This document shows, in pieces, positions 15,612 to 23,228 of a DNA stretch of 41,986 nucleotides; position 1 is the first letter of the stretch, and every line of letters begins with the position of its first letter. The DNA is from JBDTYT01 sp040005555 (lineage in GTDB: Bacteria; Actinomycetota; UBA4738; HRBIN12), in NCBI GenBank assembly GCA_040005555.1, contig JBDTYT010000005.1:1-41986 (forward strand), written 5' to 3'. Made by a program: the position numbers and the translations under genes. The notes beneath the pieces are model-generated. The model saw only the letters and a program-made list of their open reading frames with translations, was not told the DNA's origin and ran no database searches.

Positions 15612-17006
15612 TTAGGTGACCCCCGAGCAGTCCTGCTGTGGCAGCACCAGGCGGGGGTTCGGCCGCTGGGTGAAATCGAACAGGTTCAGCATGTCGCCGG
15701 CCGAGTGATCCCGCGCCGTGAGCGGCGGCACGTCCCAGATCGTCTCGATCATCTTCAGCACGCTCGAGAACTCGAGCGTGTCGTGCGCGATGAATCCGGG
15801 CTTGGCCCACGGCGAGATGAGGAGCATCGGCACGCGAGGTCCGAAGCCCCACAGGTCGACGTGCGGCGGCGGCACGTGGTCGTAGAAGCCGCCGAAGTCG
15901 TCCCACGTGATCACGACGGCTGTGTGCTTCCAGTCCGGGCTCTGCATGAGGGCGTTCATCACCTTGACGGTCCAATTCTGCCCGACGCACATCGATGCCG
16001 CGGCGGGGTGCTCCGAGACGGCGACGTCGGGGATCAGCCACGAAACGGCGGGCAGGTTGCCGTGCGCGAGGTCGGTGAAGAACGCGTCGTCGCTGACGAC
16101 GTTGCGGTACAAGGGTCCGAACACCACGTGCTTCACGAGCGCGAGCGTGTTGATGTAGTCGTTGTCGCCCAGGTAGTACTTCCAGGTCACCCCCGCCTGC
16201 GAGAGCTCATCGGGTAGCGTCTGGATGTTCGTGCACGCTTGTCGCTGGTACCAGTAGCGCGCCTTCAGGGTCCCAACGACGGCTTGGTTCTCCAGCCGGA
16301 ACGCGTCGGCCGTCTGTTGCGCGTCCAGCTTGCGGAACGACCACATCCGCTCGGTGGGATCCGTGCAGTACTCCCGCGGGACGTCGTTCGTCCCGAACTG
16401 CCCGGCCGGAGTGGCACGCTCGTGGTCGGTGAAGCGGTCGGTGGTAGCGGCCACCGTGAAGAGGTGCTCGATGCCCGTCGGCCCATAGGTGGAGGAGAAG
16501 AACCGGTCGGCGAGGACGAAGTGATGCGCGTAGGCGAAGTAGGAGGGGAGCTGCTCGGGCCGGTACTGCACGTAGGCCTGAAGCTGCGCGCCACCGAACA
16601 GCTCGCTGAAGCAGTTCATCCGGCCGCCGTTGATGGCCTTCAGCCCACCTTGGAAAGAATGGTCCGGTCCCGGCGTGTCGTCGGCGGCCCGGGTGAGCGG
16701 CACGGTCCTGCCGTCGCAGGTCAGCCCCGTGGTCGCGCCATCGGCGCCAGGGAAGCGCCCGAACATCGTGTCGAACGTGCGGTTCTCCTTGACCAGGTAG
16801 ACGACGTGCGTGATCTTTCGGCGGGCGAGCTTCACCTGCAGGTTCTCGGCTCGGTTCGGGGGCTCTGGCGTCGCCGAAACCGGCGACGGGGTGGGGCGGA
16901 CGCTCGGCCCAGGACCGGGTGCAGAACCCGAGACGCACGCAACCGCGATGATCGAGCACGCGATGAACGCGAGGGCGACCGGCCGCCTCCGAGGGGTCGT
17001 GTGCAC
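15612..17006 (-). CDS. phosphoesterase-family lipoprotein (phospholipase C / acid phosphatase type)
   Basis: A 464-residue member of the phosphoesterase family that contains bacterial phospholipases C and AcpA-type acid phosphatases. The N-terminus is a lipoprotein signal: RRR, a hydrophobic stretch and A-V-A-C with Cys24, followed by a Pro/Ser/Thr linker (28-50). The catalytic core starts at V-V-Y-L-V-K-E-N-R-T-F-D-T-M-F-G, with the metal/nucleophile-site E-N and T of this family, and continues with T-Y-G-P-T-G-I-E-H. Near the C-terminus it has WDDFGGFYDHVPPP. It is predicted to be exported and anchored to the outer face of the membrane. Substrate unknown. GTG 17006 sits six bases after a minus-strand TATCCT, so the mRNA is probably leaderless. 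Confidence 0.9.
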   Translation of the reverse strand: MHTTPRRRPVALAFIACSIIAVACVSGSAPGPGPSVRPTPSPVSATPEPPNRAENLQVKLARRKITHVVYLVKENRTFDTMFGRFPGADGATTGLTCDGRTVPLTRAADDTPGPDHSFQGGLKAINGGRMNCFSELFGGAQLQAYVQYRPEQLPSYFAYAHHFVLADRFFSSTYGPTGIEHLFTVAATTDRFTDHERATPAGQFGTNDVPREYCTDPTERMWSFRKLDAQQTADAFRLENQAVVGTLKARYWYQRQACTNIQTLPDELSQAGVTWKYYLGDNDYINTLALVKHVVFGPLYRNVVSDDAFFTDLAHGNLPAVSWLIPDVAVSEHPAAASMCVGQNWTVKVMNALMQSPDWKHTAVVITWDDFGGFYDHVPPPHVDLWGFGPRVPMLLISPWAKPGFIAHDTLEFSSVLKMIETIWDVPPLTARDHSAGDMLNLFDFTQRPNPRLVLPQQDCSGVT

Positions 17007-17012
17007 CGGGCG

Positions 17013-17018
17013 AGGATA
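17013..17018 (-). promoter_or_regulatory. -10 element for the leaderless phosphoesterase gene
   Basis: The minus strand reads TATCCT, ending six bases before GTG at 17006. The gap to the divergent pdxS promoter is under 40 bases, so the two promoters may influence each other. Confidence 0.5.
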
Positions 17019-17054
17019 GCGAGGCGTGCCTCGTTTGGGGCCGAAGGGCGGCGG

Positions 17055-17060
17055 TACACT
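17055..17060 (+). promoter_or_regulatory. -10 element of the pdxST operon
   Basis: TACACT lies 38 bases before the pdxS GTG. Transcription would start near 17067, giving a roughly 32-base leader that holds the SD. No clear -35 is present. Confidence 0.45.
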
Positions 17061-17098
17061 GGGGGTTCGCTCGGATGATCGCTCGAGGAGGGATACCC

Positions 17099-17986
17099 GT
17101 GGAGCGCGAGACCGGCACGTTCCGTGTGAAGTCCGGCCTGGCCGAGATGCTCAAAGGCGGCGTCATCATGGACGTCACGAACGCCGAGCAGGCCAAGATC
17201 GCCGAGGACGCCGGCGCCGTCGCCGTCATGGCACTCGAGCGCGTTCCCGCCGACATCCGCAGGGAGGGCGGCGTGGCGCGGATGGCCGACGCCACCAAGG
17301 TCGAGGAGATCATGCAGACCGTGTCGATCCCCGTGATGGCGAAGGCTCGCATCGGTCACTTCGTCGAGGCCCAGATCCTGCAGGCCCTCGGTGTCGACTA
17401 CGTCGACGAATCCGAGGTGCTCACGCCAGCCGATGAGGAGCATCACATCGACAAGTGGGCGTTCACCGTGCCGTTCGTGTGCGGCGCTCGCAACCTAGGA
17501 GAGGCGCTCCGGCGCATCGCCGAGGGCGCGGCCATGATCCGGACGAAGGGCGAGGCCGGGACCGGCAACGTCGTGGAGGCCGTGCGCCACCAGCGCGCGA
17601 TCAGCCGTGAGATCGCCTCCCTCACCACCTTGCGGCCCGAGCAGTACGTGACCGCCGCCAAGGAGCTCCAAGCCCCGGTCGAGCTCGTGCGCGAGGTCGC
17701 CTCCGCCGGGCGGCTCCCGGTCGTGAACTTCGCTGCGGGCGGCATCGCAACTCCCGCGGACGCAGCGCTCATGATGCAGCTCGGCGTCGACGGCGTGTTC
17801 GTCGGTTCGGGCATCTTCAAGTCCGAGGACCCCGGTCCCCGGGCGCTCGCCATCGTCGAGGCCACCACGCACTACAACGATGCCGACGTCCTGGCGAAGG
17901 TCTCGCACGGACTCGGCGAGCCCATGGTGGGCATCGACATCAAGGAACTGGGCGAAGAGGGCCTGCTCCAGACCCGAGGCTGGTAG
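17099..17986 (+). CDS. pdxS: pyridoxal 5'-phosphate synthase, synthase subunit
   Basis: Condenses ribose 5-phosphate, glyceraldehyde 3-phosphate and ammonia to PLP with PdxT. It is 295 residues from GTG 17099, chosen because GAGGAGGG lies at 17085-17092 and because it puts the Schiff-base lysine (V-M-A-K-A-R-I-G) at Lys82, close to Lys81 in Bacillus. Other landmarks are the G-G-V-I-M-D-V-T-N-A-E-Q-A segment with the catalytic Asp, E-A-G-T-G-N-V in the phosphate-binding loop, and G-G-I-A-T-P-A-D-A. The (beta/alpha)8 barrel is complete. ATG 17075 is in frame but overlaps the leader. pdxT follows after 10 bases. Confidence 0.97.
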   Translation: MERETGTFRVKSGLAEMLKGGVIMDVTNAEQAKIAEDAGAVAVMALERVPADIRREGGVARMADATKVEEIMQTVSIPVMAKARIGHFVEAQILQALGVDYVDESEVLTPADEEHHIDKWAFTVPFVCGARNLGEALRRIAEGAAMIRTKGEAGTGNVVEAVRHQRAISREIASLTTLRPEQYVTAAKELQAPVELVREVASAGRLPVVNFAAGGIATPADAALMMQLGVDGVFVGSGIFKSEDPGPRALAIVEATTHYNDADVLAKVSHGLGEPMVGIDIKELGEEGLLQTRGW

Positions 17987-17996
17987 ACGCGTCGCC

Positions 17997-18554
17997 ATGA
18001 AGGCCGGGGTCCTCGCGCTCCAAGGTGACTTCCGCGAGCACGCGGCGGTGCTTGCCCAGCTCGGTGCTTCGCCGGTGCAGGTGCGGACGCCCCAGGACCT
18101 CGAGCTCGTCGACGCGCTCGTGATCCCCGGCGGCGAGTCCACCACCATCGGCAAGCTCGCGCGGAGCGCTGAGCTCGTCGAGCCGATCCTCGAACGCGCG
18201 CGCGCCGGCATGCCGATGCTCGGCACCTGCGCGGGGATGATCGTGATGGCCGCGCGGGTGGAGGGCGGCGAGCCGATGCTTCCGCTCGTGGACATCACGG
18301 TGCGTCGCAATGCGTACGGGCGTCAGGTCGACTCGTTCGAGGCGGATGTCGACGTCGAGGGCGTGGACCATCCCGTTCGCGCCGTGTTCATCCGAGCGCC
18401 CGTCGTCGAGGACGTGGGCGAGGGCGTCACGGTGCTCGCGGAGCACGAGGGGCATCCCGTGGTCCTGGAGCAGGGAGCTCTCGTGGTGGCGTCGTTCCAT
18501 CCGGAGCTCGTCGGCGAGACGCGCCTGCACGAGTACGTCCTACGGAAGGCGTGA
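17997..18554 (+). CDS. pdxT: pyridoxal 5'-phosphate synthase, glutaminase subunit
   Basis: A class I-like glutaminase of 185 residues that supplies ammonia to PdxS. The nucleophile elbow GTCAGM carries Cys78, and the triad partners His168 and Glu170 lie in SFHPE. G-G-E-S-T-T (45-50) is the PdxT glutamine-site signature. ATG 17997 begins 10 bases after pdxS and forms one unit with it. Mycobacteria have an extra gene (tesB-like) between the two; here they are adjacent. yebC follows after 3 bases. Confidence 0.97.
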   Translation: MKAGVLALQGDFREHAAVLAQLGASPVQVRTPQDLELVDALVIPGGESTTIGKLARSAELVEPILERARAGMPMLGTCAGMIVMAARVEGGEPMLPLVDITVRRNAYGRQVDSFEADVDVEGVDHPVRAVFIRAPVVEDVGEGVTVLAEHEGHPVVLEQGALVVASFHPELVGETRLHEYVLRKA

Positions 18555-18557
18555 CCG

Positions 18558-19313
18558 ATGTCCGGCCATTCGAAATGGGCGACGATCAAACGCAAGAAGG
18601 GCGCCACCGACGCCAAGCGCAGCAACCAGTTCGCGAAGCTGCTGCGCGCGGTGGAGGTCGCCGCGCGCGAAGGCGGGAGCGGCGACGTCAAGGCGAACAT
18701 GAGCCTCGCGTCCGCCGTCGACAAGGCGAAGAGCTTCTCGGTCCCGACCGAGAACATCGACCGAGCGATCAAGCGGGGCACGGGCGCGGATGAGGGCGCC
18801 GCCCGGTACGACGAAGTCGCGTATGAGGGCTACGGGCCCGGGGGTGTCGCGCTGTTCGTCGAGACGCTGACGGACAATCGCAACCGCACGGCGCAGGATG
18901 TCCGTCACGCCTTCGTGCGCCATAACGGCAACCTCGGCGAGGCCGGGAGCGTGGCGTGGATGTTCGCCCGCAAGGGGTTGATCCAGATCGAGCGGGACCG
19001 GGCGCCCGATGAGGATCGACTGCTCGAGATCGCGCTCGAGGCCGGGGCCGATGACCTGACGGATACCGACGGGACCTGGGAGATCACGACGGACCCCGCG
19101 GCGTTCGGCGCCGTGCGCGACGCGGTCGCGGCAGCCGAGATCCCGATCTCTTCCGCGGAGCTCACGATGATTCCCCAGACGTCGGTGCCCGTCGAGGGCG
19201 GCCAGGCCAAACAGGTGCTGGCGCTGCTCGAGGCGCTCGAGGACCTGGACGACGTGCAGAACGTGTTCGGGAACTTCGACATCTCCGAGGAGCTGATGGC
19301 CGAGGTGGGCTAA
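18558..19313 (+). CDS. YebC/PmpR-family regulator or translation factor
   Basis: A 251-residue protein with the family N-terminus MSGHSKWATIKRKKGATDAK and an F-x-K-L-x-R-x-V-E-V-A-A-R-E helix. The conserved Y-E-G-Y-G-P-G-G-V-A segment lies near 90-99, followed by N-R-T-A-Q-D-V-R-x-A-F. Family members have been described as DNA-binding regulators, including of ruv genes in some bacteria, and more recently as translation-related factors. Only the family is certain here. It begins 3 bases after pdxT. Usually yebC leads straight into ruvC; here an oppositely oriented HNH gene separates them, with only 4 bases between the two stops. Confidence 0.95.
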   Translation: MSGHSKWATIKRKKGATDAKRSNQFAKLLRAVEVAAREGGSGDVKANMSLASAVDKAKSFSVPTENIDRAIKRGTGADEGAARYDEVAYEGYGPGGVALFVETLTDNRNRTAQDVRHAFVRHNGNLGEAGSVAWMFARKGLIQIERDRAPDEDRLLEIALEAGADDLTDTDGTWEITTDPAAFGAVRDAVAAAEIPISSAELTMIPQTSVPVEGGQAKQVLALLEALEDLDDVQNVFGNFDISEELMAEVG

Positions 19314-19317
19314 CGCC

Positions 19318-20502
19318 TCACGGCGGGGCGCGGTACTCGTCGAGCGGGGTCCCATCCGGCCGACTGAACACCGGCTGTCCGTCCACCATTTCGAGACCGA
19401 ACCCCCGATGGATGGCACGATGATGCGGCCGGCAGAGCAGCACGAGGTTGTCGAGCGACGTCGCACCGCCGTCCGCCCAGTGCTGCACATGGTGCGCGTC
19501 GCACCAGCCCGGCGGACGGCCGCACCCGGGGAACCGACACCCGCCGTCACGGACGGTGACCGCTCGCCGCAGCGACGGCGGCACCACCTTGCTCGACCGG
19601 CCGAGCTCCAGTGGCTGAGAGGCGCCGTCCGTGATGACCCGACTCACCCTGGCATCGCAGGCGAGGCGCCTGGCCGTCTCCGGGGTCACCACCCCGGCGT
19701 CCTGGAGTTCCGAGCGACCCGCCCGACCCTCGAGCGCCTCGAGGTCGAGGGTCACCACCACGTGTGGGCGCTCGCCGAGGATCGCCGGCCGGTCGCTCGA
19801 GTCCATCCACCACCGGCAGATCTGGCCCAGCGCGTCTGCGCGCCGTTGTCCCGGACGCCGCAACTCCGGTGATGGATGCGTCCGAGCGTCGGCGTCCATC
19901 ACCGCGCGCAGCGCGCTCATGAGGCTCTGCCCCGTCTCCGGGTCGAGGTCGCCGTCGACACGCACCATGCCGTGGAGCGTGGGGGAGACGTTGAGATTGC
20001 GCTGTTCGAAGCGTTCGTCCTCGTCCCGCTCGGCCTCCGCGAGATCTTGCGACTGCCGCCAATACTCGATCACGCTGCGGAACGCCGCGACCGGGAGCGT
20101 TCGGGCGGCCTCGAGCAGAGCCTCTTCGCACTGGGTGAACGCGTCGGGGAAGGACTCTCGCGCGGAGGCGAGCAGCCCCACCGCCGAGTCGGAGAGCTCG
20201 CCCCCCGAGAAGGCCTGCGCCGCTTGCGGCATCGCCTCCAGCGACCGAGCCATCCGGATCCGCCGAGTCGCCGTGCTGGGAGCGACGCGATGCCGAGCCA
20301 CGAGCCACGCCGACACCGAGAGGAACCCGTCGTTCTCGTGCGCGCGACGGCGTTCGAACTCGGCGAGACGCCGCGCGCGCTCCGCCTCCAGCACCCGCAC
20401 CACCCGCTCGATCTCATCGAGGTCCGAGGCCAGGTCGTCGTCCGCGAGTGACCGGAGATCTTGTGCGCGCAACTCGTCCGTCGCCGATCGCAACGTGCTC
20501 AT
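19318..20502 (-). CDS. DUF222-HNH endonuclease, 13E12 repeat family
   Basis: A 394-residue protein with a helical DUF222 region (about 20-260) and a C-terminal HNH nuclease domain (about 320-370). The latter has zinc-type Cys pairs (Cys322 in G-C-R-F-P-G-C and later L-L-C-R-P-H-H) and D-A-H-H-V-Q-H-W-A-D-G-G as the catalytic strand, then T-S-L-D-N-L-V-L-L-C. This is the layout of the multicopy actinobacterial 13E12 family, several of which are known LexA targets in Mycobacterium tuberculosis. The domain appears intact, so it may be an active DNA nuclease. ATG 20502 lies six bases after a TAGATT -10, which abuts a LexA-type box. It lies against yebC and divergent from ruvC. Confidence 0.93.
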   Translation of the reverse strand: MSTLRSATDELRAQDLRSLADDDLASDLDEIERVVRVLEAERARRLAEFERRRAHENDGFLSVSAWLVARHRVAPSTATRRIRMARSLEAMPQAAQAFSGGELSDSAVGLLASARESFPDAFTQCEEALLEAARTLPVAAFRSVIEYWRQSQDLAEAERDEDERFEQRNLNVSPTLHGMVRVDGDLDPETGQSLMSALRAVMDADARTHPSPELRRPGQRRADALGQICRWWMDSSDRPAILGERPHVVVTLDLEALEGRAGRSELQDAGVVTPETARRLACDARVSRVITDGASQPLELGRSSKVVPPSLRRAVTVRDGGCRFPGCGRPPGWCDAHHVQHWADGGATSLDNLVLLCRPHHRAIHRGFGLEMVDGQPVFSRPDGTPLDEYRAPP

Positions 20503-20508
20503 AGAGAA

Positions 20509-20514
20509 AATCTA
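20509..20514 (-). promoter_or_regulatory. -10 element of the leaderless HNH gene
   Basis: The minus strand reads TAGATT, ending six bases before the ATG at 20502. The LexA-type box at 20515-20530 starts at the next base upstream, so bound repressor would cover the spacer region of this promoter. Confidence 0.6.
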
Positions 20515-20530
20515 CCGAACGTGCGTTCGA
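20515..20530. promoter_or_regulatory. LexA (SOS) box for the HNH gene
   Basis: CCGAACGTGCGTTCGA matches the actinobacterial SOS box TCGAAC-N4-GTTCGA at 11 of 12 defined positions; the inner CGAAC/GTTCG half-sites are perfect. It is positioned to block the HNH promoter and is about 150 bases from a second box at ruvC. Confidence 0.8.
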
Positions 20531-20646
20531 CACGCAGTGAACTACGTCACTCCTCGACCCACCCGATTCCCGACGGGAAGCGAGAGCGGGATCGACCCGG
20601 CGAGTCCGCTCACGAACACCACACGTCACTCCACCGACCGCGGTGA

Positions 20647-20675
20647 TTGAACGCCGGCCGCCAGACTCCTAGACT
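20647..20675 (+). promoter_or_regulatory. ruvC promoter
   Basis: TTGAAC (20647-20652) and TAGACT (20670-20675) are separated by 17 bases, the best -35/-10 pair in the window. The predicted start is near 20682, four bases before the ruvC ATG and inside the LexA box at 20678-20693. Confidence 0.65.
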
Positions 20676-20677
20676 CA

Positions 20678-20693
20678 GCGAACGGATGTTCGA
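20678..20693. promoter_or_regulatory. LexA (SOS) box at ruvC
   Basis: GCGAACGGATGTTCGA matches TCGAAC-N4-GTTCGA at 11 of 12 defined positions. It covers the predicted transcription start and the ruvC ATG (20686-20688), so LexA would block initiation. SOS control of ruvCAB is known in mycobacteria and other bacteria. Confidence 0.8.
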
Positions 20694-21192
20694 TTCGTGT
20701 GTGCTCGGCGTGGATCCCGGCGTATCGGCGCTCGGCTTGGCGGCCGTCGGCAAGCGCGACCGGCGGCCCGAGCTGCGATTCGCCATCACCGTGCGAACCT
20801 CCTCCGATCTCGCCGAGCCTCTCCGTCTTCGTCAGCTCCATCAGGCCGTCCGGGCCGCGATCGACGAGTACGCACCCGATTCGGTAGCCGTCGAGCGCGT
20901 TGCCTGGAACAAGAACGCGGTGAGCGCGCTGCAGGTCGCGAGGGCCACCGGCGTGGTGCTCCTCGCCGCCGCCGAGGCCGGTCTCACGGTCGACGAGTAC
21001 GGGCCGCTCGAGGTGAAGATGGCGATCACGGGATACGGCAACGCCGACAAGGCGCAGGTGCGCGACGCGCTCACGCGGTTCCACGGTCTCGAGGACGTCC
21101 CCACCGATCCCGACGCTGCCGACGCGGTTGCGGTCGCCCTCTGCCACCTCACGCAGACGCGACTGAAGCGCGCCGCGAGGGCGGCGAAGTGA
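20686..21192 (+). CDS. ruvC: Holliday-junction resolvase RuvC
   Basis: Cuts Holliday junctions processed by RuvAB during recombination repair. It is 168 residues with an RNase H fold. The catalytic acids are Asp in L-G-V-D-P-G-V at the N-terminus, Glu in A-V-E-R-V near 67, and the acidic pair in D-P-D-A-A-D-A-V-A-V-A near 140. ATG 20686 is chosen because it follows the promoter at leaderless distance; GTG 20701 is a possible shorter start nearer the usual family N-terminus. ruvA follows with a GTGA overlap. Confidence 0.95.
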   Translation: MFDSCVLGVDPGVSALGLAAVGKRDRRPELRFAITVRTSSDLAEPLRLRQLHQAVRAAIDEYAPDSVAVERVAWNKNAVSALQVARATGVVLLAAAEAGLTVDEYGPLEVKMAITGYGNADKAQVRDALTRFHGLEDVPTDPDAADAVAVALCHLTQTRLKRAARAAK

Positions 21193-21758
21193 TCTCGTTC
21201 CTCGAGGGCGTGGTCGCGGAAAAACACGGTGGCCGGATCGTGATCTCGGTGGGCGGCGTCGGCTACGACGTCCAGGTGCCCGCCTCGACCGCGGGCAAGC
21301 TGCCGCCGGTCGGCAAGAACGCCCGCGTGCAGACGCGCATGGTCGTTCGCGACGACGCGATGATCCTCTACGGCTTCGCCTCGATCGCAGAGCGCGAGCT
21401 GTTCGATCTGCTCGTCACCGTCACCGGCGTCGGGCCGAAAGTCGCTTTGTCTTTCTTGTCGGTGCTCTCCTCCGACGCGCTTCGGCGCGCGGTGGCCTCG
21501 GGCGACGTCGCCGCCCTGACCCTCGTGCCGGGGGTCGGGAAGAAGGTGGCTCAGCGCGTGGTACTCGACCTCAAGGACAAGCTCGGGGGCGACATCGTCA
21601 TCGTCGAGGGCCCTATGGCCGACGTCCGCGAGGCGCTGCTCACCCTCGGCCTGTCCCCGCAGGAGGCGAGCGAGGCGATGACCGGCCTCGCTCCGAACGG
21701 TGATCGCTCCGTCGAGGACCTGCTTCGTGAGGCGCTCCAACGGGTGGGACGGGGGTAG
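21189..21758 (+). CDS. ruvA: Holliday-junction branch-migration protein RuvA
   Basis: The junction-binding tetramer subunit, 189 residues. The N-terminal OB fold begins I-S-F-L-E-G-V-V-A-E-K and includes G-V-G-Y-D-V-Q-V. Two helix-hairpin-helix motifs are seen at V-T-G-V-G-P-K-V-A-L and L-V-P-G-V-G-K-K-V-A-Q-R. The C-terminal domain III (A-L-L-T-L-G-L-S-P-Q-E-A) contacts RuvB. GTG 21189 overlaps the ruvC stop by four bases. Its TAG stop is also the first three bases of a TAGGCT promoter-like element ahead of ruvB. Confidence 0.96.
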   Translation: MISFLEGVVAEKHGGRIVISVGGVGYDVQVPASTAGKLPPVGKNARVQTRMVVRDDAMILYGFASIAERELFDLLVTVTGVGPKVALSFLSVLSSDALRRAVASGDVAALTLVPGVGKKVAQRVVLDLKDKLGGDIVIVEGPMADVREALLTLGLSPQEASEAMTGLAPNGDRSVEDLLREALQRVGRG

Positions 21759-21761
21759 GCT
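21756..21761 (+). promoter_or_regulatory. possible internal -10 for ruvB
   Basis: TAGGCT includes the ruvA stop codon and ends seven bases before GTG 21769. It could give a LexA-independent leaderless ruvB transcript. There is no clear -35. Confidence 0.35.
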
Positions 21762-21768
21762 CGTGTCG

Positions 21769-22785
21769 GTGAGCGAGGAGCGGTTGATCGGCCCGGAGCT
21801 GCCGGAGGAGGAGCGCGAGTTCGATGCCGCGCTCCGGCCGAGGACGCTCGCCGAGTTCGTCGGTCAGGAGCGCATCAAGGAGCAGCTCGGCCTGCTCATC
21901 GACGGTGCCCGAGCGCGAGGCGAGACGGTGGATCACCTCTTGTTCTCGGGGCCGCCGGGTCTGGGCAAGACTACGCTCGCGGCCATCGTGGCCAATGAGC
22001 TCGGGGTGTCGTTCCAACCCACCTCCGGACCGGCGCTGGACCGCCCCGGAGACCTGGCTGCCATCCTCACGAACCTCGAGGACGGCGACGTGTTGTTCGT
22101 GGACGAGATCCACCGCATGCCACGCGCCGTGGAGGAGGTGCTGTACCCGGCGCTCGAGGACTTCAAGCTCGACGTCGTGCTCGGGAAGGGCCCGAGCGCC
22201 CGAAGCATCCGCCTCGACCTGCCGAGGTTCACGCTCGTGGGCGCGACCACGCGCCCCGGGCGCATCACGCTGCCGCTCCGAGAGCGGTTCGGGTTCTCAC
22301 CGCGGTTGGACTACTACTCGGCCGAAGATCTCACGAGGATCGTGCGGCGGTCGGCCGGCATCTTGACCGTTGCCATCCAGCCCGAGGGGGCGGAGGAGAT
22401 CGCTCGGCGCTCGCGTGGCACCCCGCGCGTGGCGAACAGGCTCCTGCGCCGCGTTCGGGACTTCGCCGAGGTCCGTCACGACGGCGGCGTGAGCGCCGAG
22501 GTGGCCCGCGCCGGTCTGGAGCTGTTCGATGTCGATGACATCGGGCTGGACAAGCTCGACCTGGCCATCTTGTCCACGATCGCGCACAAGTTCGGCGGTG
22601 GTCCGGTCGGCCTGTCCACGCTCGCGGCGGCCGTGGGGGAGGAGTCGGACACGATCGAGGATGTCTATGAGCCGTACCTGCTCCAGCTCGGTTTCCTGAA
22701 GCGCACGCCGAGGGGCAGGGTGGCGACCGAGCGGGCCTACCGGCACCTGGGGCTCGCCGCGGAGGGCATGCTGCCCCTTCCGTGA
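21769..22785 (+). CDS. ruvB: Holliday-junction branch-migration ATPase RuvB
   Basis: The AAA+ hexameric motor that drives branch migration with RuvA. It is 338 residues from GTG 21769, or 340 if GTG 21763 is used. The N-terminus has L-R-P-x-T-L-A-E-F-V-G-Q-E. Walker A is GPPGLGKTTLA, Walker B is LFVDEIHRM and sensor 1 is G-A-T-T-R-P-G. The arginine finger region is R-S-A-R-S-I-R-type. The C-terminal winged helix ends near G-R-V-A-T-E-R-A-Y-x-H-L-G. The protein is complete. Placement directly after ruvA is canonical. Confidence 0.96.
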   Translation: MSEERLIGPELPEEEREFDAALRPRTLAEFVGQERIKEQLGLLIDGARARGETVDHLLFSGPPGLGKTTLAAIVANELGVSFQPTSGPALDRPGDLAAILTNLEDGDVLFVDEIHRMPRAVEEVLYPALEDFKLDVVLGKGPSARSIRLDLPRFTLVGATTRPGRITLPLRERFGFSPRLDYYSAEDLTRIVRRSAGILTVAIQPEGAEEIARRSRGTPRVANRLLRRVRDFAEVRHDGGVSAEVARAGLELFDVDDIGLDKLDLAILSTIAHKFGGGPVGLSTLAAAVGEESDTIEDVYEPYLLQLGFLKRTPRGRVATERAYRHLGLAAEGMLPLP

Positions 22786-22816
22786 CGATAACGACGGGAG
22801 GGCTCGCGGTAGCCTG

Positions 22817-22822
22817 TATGCT
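22817..22822 (+). promoter_or_regulatory. -10 element of the yajC-secDF operon
   Basis: TATGCT lies 43 bases before the yajC ATG; TAGCCT at 22810-22815 is an alternative. Transcription would begin near 22829 and give a leader containing a 12-base tandem repeat and AAGGAGG. Confidence 0.45.
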
Positions 22823-22823
22823 G

Positions 22824-22847
22824 CGTCGTCATCTCCGTCGTCATCTC
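22824..22847 (+). repeat. 12-base tandem duplication in the yajC leader
   Basis: CGTCGTCATCTC occurs twice, back to back (22824-22835 and 22836-22847), just before the AAGGAGG at 22849-22855. It is in frame with yajC and would encode R-R-H-L twice if translated from ATG 22818. Confidence 0.8.
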
Positions 22848-22865
22848 CAAGGAGGCTCCACCTCG

Positions 22866-23228
22866 ATGATCCCTCTGCTCGCAGCCGACACCACCTCGAG
22901 CGGGAACCCGCTGCTCGGGCTCGCGCTGCCGGTCCTCATGCTGGGAGGTCTGTACTTCGTCCTCATCCGGCCGCAACGGGCCCGTCAGCGCGCACAACAG
23001 GCACTGCTCAGGACCCTCGAGGTCGGAGACGAAGTGATGACGACCGGGGGCATCTTCGGCACGATCGTGACGATCGACGAGGAGGAGGGGATCCTGACGG
23101 TGGAGATCGCCCCCGGGACCCAGGTGCGGATGCTGCGCCAAGGCGTGTCCCAGCGATTCATCGAGGACGACTCGTTCGAGGACGATGAGGGTGAGCCCTC
23201 CGACGAGGAGGCCGACCGGAAGCCGTGA
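22866..23228 (+). CDS. yajC: preprotein translocase subunit YajC
   Basis: A single-pass membrane protein of 120 residues that associates with SecDF. The TM helix spans about residues 17-35 (L-A-L-P-V-L-M-L-G-G-L-Y-F-V-L-I) and is followed by the family motif RPQRARQRAQQ and then V-G-D-E-V-M-T-T-G-G-I-F-G-T-I. The C-terminus is a very acidic tail. ATG 22866 is supported by AAGGAGG ten bases upstream; ATG 22818 in the same frame would overlap the -10 element. The stop overlaps the next gene's start (GTGA). Confidence 0.95.
   Translation: MIPLLAADTTSSGNPLLGLALPVLMLGGLYFVLIRPQRARQRAQQALLRTLEVGDEVMTTGGIFGTIVTIDEEEGILTVEIAPGTQVRMLRQGVSQRFIEDDSFEDDEGEPSDEEADRKP

Noticed and set aside
22818..22865. 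yajC starting at ATG 22818
   Set aside because: This ATG is inside the proposed -10 and would add a His/Arg repeat unlike YajC; ATG 22866 has the strong SD.
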